From the IMG/VR virus record IMGVR_UViG_3300025543_000030, positions 1-55,994 of that record: a stretch of DNA of 55,994 nt; one strand, written 5' to 3'. Both the position numbers and the translations under genes were made by a program. The notes under the pieces were generated by a model that saw nothing but the letters and a program-made list of their open reading frames with translations, made no database searches and was not told where the DNA came from. Below are positions 5,311 through 13,240 of this stretch, one piece after another. Origin of the DNA: a virus. Each line of letters opens with the position of its first letter. Within the stretch, counting starts at the first letter, position 1.

Positions 5311-5538
5311 TTATACTAATTCTACATTTCTTAGTGCAACTGGAATATTATTAGTTGCGGTGTAAGACTTGTACTTTTGAAAGCAATTCATACTTTGTAA
5401 CTTACTTTTCATAATGTTGTACGCTATGTCATGATTGTAAGTGTATGTAATACCTTTTTTGTTAGTAAATTCTATTGTTACATTTTTTCCGATTAGTGAC
5501 TGTCTGATGACAAATCTTTTTGAAGTTATTTTACTCAT
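5311..5538 (-). CDS. Hypothetical protein, 75 residues
   Basis: Starts MSKITSKRFVIRQSLIGKNV at the ATG preceded by an A/T-rich leader. A longer frame up to 5589 would need a TTG start overlapping the promoter P2 start site and is not favoured. Beta-strand-rich (KNVTIEFTNKKGITYTYNHD) then helical. Resembles small beta-barrel phage proteins, but I cannot name it. Confidence 0.6.
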   Translation of the reverse strand: MSKITSKRFVIRQSLIGKNVTIEFTNKKGITYTYNHDIAYNIMKSKLQSMNCFQKYKSYTATNNIPVALRNVELV

Positions 5539-5579
5539 ATTATATTTATTTATTTTATTTATTAGTTGTTTTACATTTA

Positions 5580-5612
5580 TATTATCCAATTGATGTCGTA
5601 TTTAGTTTGTAA
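5580..5612 (-). promoter_or_regulatory. T7-like phage promoter P2
   Basis: Minus-strand ACAAACTAAATACGA, 8 nt, GGATAATA. The stop codon of the 41-residue gene (LTN, stop) lies inside ACAAACTAA. The leader to the next ATG is about 48 nt. Confidence 0.75.
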
Positions 5613-5727
5613 GTTCTACTACGATTTCTTCATATAGATAATCTAGTATAGTCTCATTGTACTTATCTTTACACATAGTATTGTCATATGGAAACTTTAC
5701 TTTTAACTCTTGTATTAATTCATTCAT
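5602..5727 (-). CDS. Hypothetical acidic 41-residue protein
   Basis: Starts MNELIQELKVKFPYDNTMCK and ends YLYEEIVVELTN. Acidic and helical. It is the first credible gene after promoter P1. Function unknown. Confidence 0.5.
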   Translation of the reverse strand: MNELIQELKVKFPYDNTMCKDKYNETILDYLYEEIVVELTN

Positions 5728-5782
5728 AGTAGTGTATATTTATTTGGTAGTTAATATTAGTCGAATGGTATACCACACTCAT
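5720..5782 (-). CDS. Possible 20-residue leader peptide
   Basis: ATG at 5782 opens a frame of 20 residues (starting MSVVYHSTNINYQI) whose stop overlaps the next gene's ATG. It is the only open frame between P1 and the 41-residue gene. It may be a leader peptide or chance. Confidence 0.2.
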   Translation of the reverse strand: MSVVYHSTNINYQINIHYYE

Positions 5783-5822
5783 TCTTATGAAGTAACTATT
5801 ATTACTTAATTACTTACATTTA

Positions 5823-5855
5823 TATTATCCAAGTAGACTCGTATTTACTTTGTAA
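5823..5855 (-). promoter_or_regulatory. T7-like phage promoter P1 (most upstream)
   Basis: Minus-strand ACAAAGTAAATACGA, 8 nt, GGATAATA. It is the outermost of the seven copies, at the head of the minus-strand block, and the only one not lying over or at the 3' end of a gene. Confidence 0.75.
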
Positions 5856-5927
5856 TATAAGAAAGTTAGTAGTGTAGAGTAAATATGTAAACATGTATAC
5901 GAATATAAACAAAAACGTAAAACATTA

Positions 5928-5939
5928 TCACAATTGTGA
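5928..5939. promoter_or_regulatory. Perfect 12-bp palindrome, operator candidate
   Basis: TCACAATTGTGA is a perfect inverted repeat in the divergent intergenic region. This is the typical size and symmetry of a dimeric regulator site. It adjoins the A-tract of the terminator hairpin. The 147-residue winged-helix-like protein encoded in the window is one possible binder; this is speculation. Confidence 0.35.
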
Positions 5940-5958
5940 AAAAAAGTGGGGCCGCCCC
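5939..5958 (-). terminator. Rho-independent-type terminator, minus strand
   Basis: On the minus strand GGGG-CGG-CCCC is followed by AC and seven T residues, a standard intrinsic terminator shape. It stands out in AT-rich surroundings. It would stop leftward transcription arriving from the fibre side before it reaches promoter P1. Confidence 0.55.
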
Positions 5959-6206
5959 GCCAAACCAAAACGATTTTGTGTAACACGTTGATAACCAGAG
6001 GGATAGGGGTAACACCATACTTCTATATATCTAACAACTTTTTAGTGACATAAGCCTATTAATAGTATAGAGTAACAGGCTATTGTCACACTTTGCTTTT
6101 ATTCAGTTCTATACGCAAGTAAACCTTAGCAAAAACCTGTGATATTACTAACCATAGTGCGCTTCACAAAAGTCCGTATAGAATAATGCATTAAAAAAAA
6201 TAAACA

Positions 6207-6869
6207 ATGGCAATAATCTCTTCATATCCTCAACTTACACCACAGCTTGGTGATAAAATACTAGGATCCAACGTATATGACAGCTCAGGCAATGTTGTAC
6301 CTAACAATCCTACATGTCAATTTAGCTTTTCAGACGTAAAAGCTTTAGTGGATCAAAACTACGTAGAACAATTCACATCTTCTTCTGCGGTTGCATCACA
6401 GCAATCAGGATTAAACTCTATTTATAGTATACAATTTGGAACTATAACTGGTACTAGCACTAGTAATGTTCAATTGTTACAAGGTGGTGGTTCTCCTACT
6501 GCAGGTGATAAAGTACAATTTAACACTTTAGGTACATATCAAATAACATTAACGTATTCTGTTGGTGTAAATCAATCAGCGACAAACATACCTTACTTAA
6601 TATTTAGAACATTACAAGACGGAGCAACTCAAGTTGGACCAACTATAGTGTACAATCAAAAGTTTGAAACAATAAACAACCCTGTCCCACTTATTATTCC
6701 TATAACAGTGAATATAACAACAGCAGGTACGTATTATAATTTCCAAATGGCTAGAAACGGGGTCAACGACGGAGGTTTAGTTAAAAACGCTAACCCTATT
6801 AACGGTGCTATTTTACCAGCACCTACAGCTCCTTCAATAGCAACAATAAAAATATCTAAACTAATATAA
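6207..6869 (+). CDS. Putative tail-fibre/virion protein, 220 residues
   Basis: The N-terminus (MAIISSYPQLTPQLGDKILG) is paralogous to that of the next gene (MAIIYSYP, then TP and D(I/L)VLG spacing), suggesting a shared attachment module. The remainder is Ser/Thr/Gly-rich and beta-rich (TLGTYQITLTYSVGVNQSAT, VPLIIPITVNITTAG), as expected of a receptor-binding or decoration domain with a jelly-roll-like C-terminus. No catalytic motif. It opens the plus-strand block after an A-rich leader. It could be a short accessory fibre. Confidence 0.65.
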   Translation: MAIISSYPQLTPQLGDKILGSNVYDSSGNVVPNNPTCQFSFSDVKALVDQNYVEQFTSSSAVASQQSGLNSIYSIQFGTITGTSTSNVQLLQGGGSPTAGDKVQFNTLGTYQITLTYSVGVNQSATNIPYLIFRTLQDGATQVGPTIVYNQKFETINNPVPLIIPITVNITTAGTYYNFQMARNGVNDGGLVKNANPINGAILPAPTAPSIATIKISKLI

Positions 6870-6870
6870 C

Positions 6871-9800
6871 ATGGCGATAATATATTCATACCCTATAGTA
6901 ACACCAACATCTAATGACTTAGTATTAGGTACAGATGTAGATGCACAGGGTAAACCAACTAAAAACTTTACGATTCAAAGTATTGTAGACATTGTACAAG
7001 GTGGTGCAGCTGGACTAGGCGCCGTGTTAACAATTAATAACAGTGCCCAGAATACAGCAGGTGCTAATCAATCAGCAATAGACTTTTTAAACATACAAGG
7101 TACAGGTACATCAACGTTTAACACGTTTAGTGATGGTATTATGAATATATCAGGTGGTATAGGTACTGCTTTTACTAGTATAACCTCCACTGATTTTGCA
7201 GGTGATTTAACAGGTATTGTAAAAGCTGGATCTAGTATTGAAGGTACTGTAATAGGTGTTACACAAGCGGCTGGTGATAACAGTACTAAACTAGCAACAA
7301 CCGCTTATGTCGATGGTAAAGTTGATCCTTCTGTGCTACAGTATTTAGGTGATGCAACTGGTCCTTTTGATTTAAACCTGGTAACTGATGATTTTAAAAT
7401 AGCAGGTACAGCTAATCAAATAGAAACCACAGCGACTACAGTTGCTGCAAACATAGGTACAGTAACTTTAAGTTTTCCTACAGCAGGTGTAACTTTACCG
7501 GATGGTTCAGTTGCTACAACACAAGCTGCTGCAGATAACACAACTAAAGTTGCTACTGATGAGTTTGTGCAACAAGAAAACAATGCGCAAGATTTAGACT
7601 TTACAGGAGATACTGGAACATCGTCAGTTCTTTTAAATAGTCAAACATTAGACTTTGAAGGAACAGCTAACGAAATTACAACAGCAGTAACAGCTCAAAA
7701 GGTTAAATTTACTTTACCAACCGATGTTACCATTGCAGGAACATTTACAGGTACTACTTTTGCTGGTGATTTATTAGGTACAATAAATACAGCCACAATT
7801 GGTACAACTCAAACAGCAGGTGACAATTCTACTAAAATAGCCACTACAGCTTATGTAGATGCTGCTGCTGGTGCTAAAACGTTAGATTATGCCGGTGATG
7901 CTACTGGACCATTTAGTTTAAATTTAACCGATGATGATTTAGAATTTAACGGCGATTCAAATATAACAGTAACTGCTGCTGCAGTAGCTGCTAACAAAGG
8001 TATCGTAACTATTGATTTAAATAATGACGTTACTATTTCAGGGACAATGCAAGCTGGTACGCTTTCTGATGGTACATTTTCTGGCTCAGCCGGTACATAC
8101 ACTGGTGGTGTCAGCATAACGTCTACAGCTTTTGTAGGTGATTTAACCGGTAACGCAAGCACAGCAACAACTTTAGCGGTGGCAGGAACAGTTGGTGTAA
8201 CAGGTGATGTATCTACAGTACCAGCAGCTCCAACATATACAAGTGGTGGTAATATACTTATTGATACAACCATAGCTGATACTGTGGTAACTGGTAAAAC
8301 ATTATTTAATTTACCAACTGCAACATCTCAAGTTATAGCAGACTCAGATACTATATTAGAAGCTTTATCTTATTTACAAGGTCAGATAACTGGTATACCA
8401 CAAGGTTTAGTTTATAAAGGAACTTGGGATGCTAGTACTAACACACCAACACTTGCTAGTGGTACTGGTGTCACTGGTGAATTTTATATTGTAAGCGTTG
8501 CAGGTACTACAAATTTAGATGGTATTACAGATTGGCAAGTTGGTGACTGGGCTATATTTGTAGAAGTTGGGGCAACTGATACTTGGCAAAAAATTGATAA
8601 CACTTCTGCTATACTTGGTAGTGGATCAGCTAATAAAATAGCTAAATGGACAGGATCTAATACTTTGGCTACTGGGCTTATAGACGATGATGGTACGGAT
8701 GTTACAATAGGTAACTCTGGTAATTTAATAGTTGAAGGTAATACAACACTTGGTAATGCTACAACTGATACAACTACAATAGTTGGTCCTGTTGAAATGC
8801 AAGAAACTGCTAGATTTAATGTAGGTATTAGTTTAGGTGCCGCAACTTATGGTACAGCAGGGCAAGTGTTAACATCAGGTGGCGGCGCTGCCACGGTTAA
8901 CACATGGACAACACCTACTACAGGTACAGTTACAAGTGTAGATTTAACAGAAACAGGTGATGCACTTACTATAACTGGATCTCCAGTAACCAGTAGTGGT
9001 ACAATTAATATAGCTGGTGCAGGTACTGCATCTCAATACATAAACGGTGAATTAGATTTAGTTACATTCCCAACTTTAGATAATTACCAATACTGGACAT
9101 TATCTGATGGAACGAACACAAGTAATATACTTACAACTAATACAGCAACGTTCACAGGCGGTACATATATTACAACTGGAGAATCTAATAAAACATTAAC
9201 TATAACACACGATGCTACATCAAGATCAGATACAACTTCTACAGATGCGCCTGCTTTTGGTGGTACATTTGATGCTGTTACTAGTGTAACAAGTAATGCA
9301 ACAGGACACGTTACAGCAATAGATGTTTCTACTGTAACAATACCGGCTAACCCGGTTTTTGTTGGTCCTGCTGATGCAAATACTGATGGGGTTGCTGGTA
9401 TAGTTCCAGCTCCGGGTCAAGCTACTTATAATGGTGGATATTTCTTAAGACAAGATGCAACGTGGGCTATTCCACCAAATGATGATGGTGTAACAGCAGT
9501 AACGGCAACAGCTCCAATATCTTCTTCAGGTGGTGATACACCAAACATAACTCATGATGATTCTGGTGTAACAGCTGGAACTTACGATAGTGTAACCGTT
9601 GATGCTAAAGGCCACGTAACAGGTGGTAGTAATCCTGGCGGTGACGGTGGTGGTATATTTTCTGGGGATCAAGCTGTTATTACAGCTTCAGCTTCTCTAG
9701 CATTTACTTTAAATAGAGCTACTACAGGAGCGTTAATATTTGATGTATGGTTAACTTCAGAAACAAGTACAGGAACTTCTGTAACTAAAAAATACACTGT

Positions 9801-10014
9801 TGCTCATGCTAATAATGCTACCCCAGTTTATAATAAAATAATAGACACAGGACCAGTTGGATCAAATGATTTTCTAGTTACTTTCTTAAATGCAGGTTCT
9901 GGATTATCCGTTACATGTAATATACAAGCTGTTGGTGTTGCTCAAAATATAGGTTACACAGTTCAAGTCGGGCACGATAGTACAAATACTCTTACATTCA
10001 CTGCAGCATCATAA
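6871..10014 (+). CDS. Large modular tail-fibre protein, 1047 residues
   Basis: Composition (Gly, Thr, Ser, Ala, Asn) and repeats are those of a trimeric phage fibre. After the MAIIYSYP attachment-like N-terminus come about three repeats of roughly 110-140 residues containing TQ(A/T)AGDNSTK(L/I)ATTAYVD and LDYAGDATGPFSLNL-type segments. These are followed by a GGNILIDTTIADTVVTGKTL and YKGTWDAST region, common in marine phage fibres, then the TTSTDAPAFGGTFDAVTSVT module (about residues 785-825) and a KGHVTGG segment. A C-terminal beta domain ends the protein; no S74 domain is present. It probably contacts the host surface. Confidence 0.8.
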   Translation: MAIIYSYPIVTPTSNDLVLGTDVDAQGKPTKNFTIQSIVDIVQGGAAGLGAVLTINNSAQNTAGANQSAIDFLNIQGTGTSTFNTFSDGIMNISGGIGTAFTSITSTDFAGDLTGIVKAGSSIEGTVIGVTQAAGDNSTKLATTAYVDGKVDPSVLQYLGDATGPFDLNLVTDDFKIAGTANQIETTATTVAANIGTVTLSFPTAGVTLPDGSVATTQAAADNTTKVATDEFVQQENNAQDLDFTGDTGTSSVLLNSQTLDFEGTANEITTAVTAQKVKFTLPTDVTIAGTFTGTTFAGDLLGTINTATIGTTQTAGDNSTKIATTAYVDAAAGAKTLDYAGDATGPFSLNLTDDDLEFNGDSNITVTAAAVAANKGIVTIDLNNDVTISGTMQAGTLSDGTFSGSAGTYTGGVSITSTAFVGDLTGNASTATTLAVAGTVGVTGDVSTVPAAPTYTSGGNILIDTTIADTVVTGKTLFNLPTATSQVIADSDTILEALSYLQGQITGIPQGLVYKGTWDASTNTPTLASGTGVTGEFYIVSVAGTTNLDGITDWQVGDWAIFVEVGATDTWQKIDNTSAILGSGSANKIAKWTGSNTLATGLIDDDGTDVTIGNSGNLIVEGNTTLGNATTDTTTIVGPVEMQETARFNVGISLGAATYGTAGQVLTSGGGAATVNTWTTPTTGTVTSVDLTETGDALTITGSPVTSSGTINIAGAGTASQYINGELDLVTFPTLDNYQYWTLSDGTNTSNILTTNTATFTGGTYITTGESNKTLTITHDATSRSDTTSTDAPAFGGTFDAVTSVTSNATGHVTAIDVSTVTIPANPVFVGPADANTDGVAGIVPAPGQATYNGGYFLRQDATWAIPPNDDGVTAVTATAPISSSGGDTPNITHDDSGVTAGTYDSVTVDAKGHVTGGSNPGGDGGGIFSGDQAVITASASLAFTLNRATTGALIFDVWLTSETSTGTSVTKKYTVAHANNATPVYNKIIDTGPVGSNDFLVTFLNAGSGLSVTCNIQAVGVAQNIGYTVQVGHDSTNTLTFTAAS

Positions 10015-10023
10015 CAATAAAAT

Positions 10024-13000
10024 ATGGCAAATTTATCTAATATAAATAATAAATTCATCGTAGAAGATAGCGGAGATGTTGGTATTGGTGTAACTACTGC
10101 TAACACTAAACTTCATATAGGTGGTACTGCACCTGGTGATTCTATTATTCGTCAAGATTCTACAGTATCAGGTACAAACTGGGAAATTGGAGAAAGAGCA
10201 GCTGGTAAATGGCAAATATTTGAAGATGATGGTGACACTATTGTTACTACCTTTATGTCTACCGGAAACGTAGGAATCGGGGTAACAAACCCGTCAAGTT
10301 ATTGGGCAAATGCAAATAATTTAGTAGTAGGAGGTTTAGGAGCTGTTAGTGGAATTACAATAGCAACGGATGGTAACTTAACAGGTTCTTTAATTTTTGC
10401 CGATAGTACAGCAGCTGCAGATAATACAAGAGGTGGTTTACAATATAACCATAGTAATGATAGTATGTTATTTAGAGTTGATAATGAAGAAAGATTTCGT
10501 ATAGATGACGTCGGAAGTGTATATAATAGTGCATCATCAGGATCAGTAACTAAATATGGTTTTAACGCTTTAAATGGTACTAGTTTTACTGGTGACGAAA
10601 GCTCTGCTTTTGGTACCAATGCTTTAGGATCTTCTACAACTGGTAGAAACCATGCATTTGGTTTTAGAGCTCTTCAAGATTTAACAACAGGTATTTATAA
10701 CACAGCTGTTGGTGGAGAGTGTTTAGAAAATAATATTGATGGAAATGCTAACACGGCTGTTGGCGCTTTTGCAATGAGAGTTTTAACCACTGGTGATAAT
10801 AACACTGCTATTGGACGTCATGCTTTATATAATAATAATAATAGTTATAACGTAGGGGTTGGTTATTATGCTGGTACAGCTATAACTGACGGCTCAAGGA
10901 ATGTTGCTGTAGGAGCTCAGTCAATGGAAAATGGAAGTGGCGTTACTGGAGACGATAACGTAGGGCTTGGTCATTATACTTTAAATTCTGTGACAAGTGG
11001 TCATTCCAATACAATGGTTGGAAACTATGCTGGAGATTTAATTACCACTGGTATTAACAATGTTGGTTTAGGTTATAAAGCGCTTTCTGCAATATCAACT
11101 CAAAGCAATAATGTTGCTATAGGTAGAACAGCTATGCAAACCGCTCTTGCTGAAAATTGTGTAGCTATAGGTAATGACTGTTTAGAAACTACAACTGGAT
11201 CTGATAATACAGCTGTTGGAGCTTTTGCAGGAAGAGCAGTTAGTTCGGGTATCAGTAACACTTTAATAGGTTCTAGAGCAGGTTATGATGTAACAACAGG
11301 TAGTTACAATACTTTAGTTGGAAGAGCAGCAGGTCAAAGTATTGTTAGTGGTGAACGAAACACGGGTATGGGTTATGCTGCATTAAATGGTAATACCGGT
11401 AGTTATAATACTGGTATCGGTATGGAAACTTTAAACGGTGATACCCATAGTTATAATACAGCCTTGGGTTATGAAGCTGGTAGAGATAATAATGGTCAAG
11501 AAAATACATACGTAGGTTATTTCGCTGGTAGATTATCAACAGGTGGCAACGAATGTACATTTGTAGGTTCGCATGCAGGTTATAATAACGCAAATAGTGA
11601 TAATACAGCTGTTGGTCGATATGCTTTGTTTCAAAACACGGTAGCTTTTAATACGGCTTTTGGCCACCAAGCTGGTTACGGGGTTACAACTGGTAATTTT
11701 AACACTTTTGTTGGAGAAAGAACTGGGGGATCAATAGGGGCTGGAGCAGGAAATGTTGGAGTTGGTAGAAGATCATTATATAAAGCAACAAGTAGTAATA
11801 ACACTTGTGTTGGTATGCAAGCTGGATATGGAATAACCTCTGGTGATAATAATATAGCTATTGGTAATGGTGCTATGGAAGTAGCATTAACAACAGGTGA
11901 TGACAATGTAGTCGTGGGAACGAGTGCGGGTACAAACTTAACAAGTGGTAACAAGAACGTGGTTATAGGTAATTCTGCGGGATATGCTATAACAACTTCG
12001 GTTAATACTGTTGCTGTTGGTCATGAAGCATTAAAAGCATTGGTTGACGGGGCCCATAACGTAGCTGTAGGTGCATTTGCTTTACACGATGTAACAAGTG
12101 GAGGAGTTAATGTAGCTATGGGTTTAGCAGCTGGTTCTCATATAACAACTGGAAGCCATAACACTTGTTTAGGTTATGATTCTTTTCAAGCTGTAGTTGG
12201 TGCAGGTTATAATACTGGTGTAGGTTCAAGCACTGGTGTTTATCAAACTGGTAATTACAATACAGCGGTAGGTTATTTTTCTCAATATGGTGTTAGTGGT
12301 AGTTCAAGTGGAAGTTATAACACAACTAGTGGATACTTTGCAGGAGCATATAACAGAGGGGAAAATAATACATTTTTAGGCGCTCTTGCCGGTAGATTTA
12401 ATTCAACAGGTGATAGAAACACAATTGTTGGATCCCAAGCTGCAGATAACGCTGCTATAACTGGTAGTGATAACACTTCTTTAGGTTTTGGAAGTGCACA
12501 TAATATAGCAAGTGCATCTAACAATGTATATCTAGGTGCAAATGCTGGTTTTATAAATAGCGGCTCAGAAGGGAATGTTGCTATAGGATCTTCAGCTTTA
12601 TATTCCGGTACAGGAGGTGGAAATATTGCTATAGGTAAAACCGCTATGCAATCTGCAACATCAGCTTCAAGTAATATAGCTATTGGTTATGCAGCTGTAG
12701 GAGGTGCCGCAGCGACGGGCTCTGCTAATATTATAATAGGTGATGCTGCTGGTTACAACCTTACAAGCGGTTCAAATAACATTTTAATAGGGCAAAATGC
12801 GGGTAGAACAGGTTCAAACAACCCAGGTCAATTAGGTTCAGTTGTTACAGTTAGTAATGAAATACAAATGGGTAATACTAGTCATCAAGGGGCTTTTATT
12901 CAAATTGGTTGGACTACTGTTTCTGATGCAAGGGATAAGGGGCAAATTAAAGATCTGCCTTATGGATTAGATTTTATAAATCAATTACAGCCAAAATCAT

Positions 13001-13239
13001 TTGAATTTAAACCAGATAGAAATTCAGAAGAAACTGATGGAATCGAAAGATATGGATTTTTAGCTCAAGATGTTTTAGAAATAGAGGGAGAAAGTCCTGT
13101 TGTAGTAAATAAAAATGATGAAGATAAATTGAAAATGACTAATGATTATTTAGTGCCAATATTGGTAAATGCAATACAAGAATTAAAAGCAGACAACGAT
13201 AGCTTAAAAGCTAGAATAGAAACGTTAGAAAATAATTAA
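10024..13239 (+). CDS. Tail fibre with YadA-like head repeats and S74 chaperone domain, 1071 residues
   Basis: The N-terminus (MANLSNINNKFIVEDSGDVG) resembles those of the next two fibres. Residues about 170-960 are more than 30 short repeats of 20-25 residues (such as GSYNTLVGRAAGQ, NTAVGAFAG), the pattern of left-handed beta-roll YadA/Hag head domains. The C-terminus (from about residue 960) is a Peptidase_S74 intramolecular chaperone: Ser967-Asp968 in SDARDK with Lys972, then RYGFLAQDVLE and a terminal coiled coil. In this family the domain trimerises the fibre and cuts itself off at the Ser. The gene follows the 1047-residue fibre with a 9-nt gap. Confidence 0.85.
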   Translation: MANLSNINNKFIVEDSGDVGIGVTTANTKLHIGGTAPGDSIIRQDSTVSGTNWEIGERAAGKWQIFEDDGDTIVTTFMSTGNVGIGVTNPSSYWANANNLVVGGLGAVSGITIATDGNLTGSLIFADSTAAADNTRGGLQYNHSNDSMLFRVDNEERFRIDDVGSVYNSASSGSVTKYGFNALNGTSFTGDESSAFGTNALGSSTTGRNHAFGFRALQDLTTGIYNTAVGGECLENNIDGNANTAVGAFAMRVLTTGDNNTAIGRHALYNNNNSYNVGVGYYAGTAITDGSRNVAVGAQSMENGSGVTGDDNVGLGHYTLNSVTSGHSNTMVGNYAGDLITTGINNVGLGYKALSAISTQSNNVAIGRTAMQTALAENCVAIGNDCLETTTGSDNTAVGAFAGRAVSSGISNTLIGSRAGYDVTTGSYNTLVGRAAGQSIVSGERNTGMGYAALNGNTGSYNTGIGMETLNGDTHSYNTALGYEAGRDNNGQENTYVGYFAGRLSTGGNECTFVGSHAGYNNANSDNTAVGRYALFQNTVAFNTAFGHQAGYGVTTGNFNTFVGERTGGSIGAGAGNVGVGRRSLYKATSSNNTCVGMQAGYGITSGDNNIAIGNGAMEVALTTGDDNVVVGTSAGTNLTSGNKNVVIGNSAGYAITTSVNTVAVGHEALKALVDGAHNVAVGAFALHDVTSGGVNVAMGLAAGSHITTGSHNTCLGYDSFQAVVGAGYNTGVGSSTGVYQTGNYNTAVGYFSQYGVSGSSSGSYNTTSGYFAGAYNRGENNTFLGALAGRFNSTGDRNTIVGSQAADNAAITGSDNTSLGFGSAHNIASASNNVYLGANAGFINSGSEGNVAIGSSALYSGTGGGNIAIGKTAMQSATSASSNIAIGYAAVGGAAATGSANIIIGDAAGYNLTSGSNNILIGQNAGRTGSNNPGQLGSVVTVSNEIQMGNTSHQGAFIQIGWTTVSDARDKGQIKDLPYGLDFINQLQPKSFEFKPDRNSEETDGIERYGFLAQDVLEIEGESPVVVNKNDEDKLKMTNDYLVPILVNAIQELKADNDSLKARIETLENN

Positions 13240-13240
13240 T

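Larger units (their letters stand above)
5856..6206. other. Divergent intergenic region
   Basis: About 350 nt without a credible gene, between the minus-strand early-type block and the plus-strand virion block. It holds a 12-bp perfect palindrome, a GC-rich terminator-like hairpin, and an imperfect inverted repeat (TGACA...AGCCT with AGGCT...TGTCA, about 6046-6100). It should contain the promoter for the plus-strand fibre genes, but no consensus -35/-10 or Bacteroidota -33/-7 element could be assigned with confidence. Confidence 0.6.

Noticed and set aside
5539-5589. TTG start extending the 75-residue gene to MDNINVKQ
   Set aside because: The TTG overlaps the predicted transcription start of promoter P2; an ATG with a proper A/T leader lies downstream.
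7887-8273. Minus-strand open frames opposite fibre and virion genes
   Set aside because: They mirror the Thr/Ser/Gly-rich genes, have low-complexity translations and no leaders. Real genes occupy the other strand.
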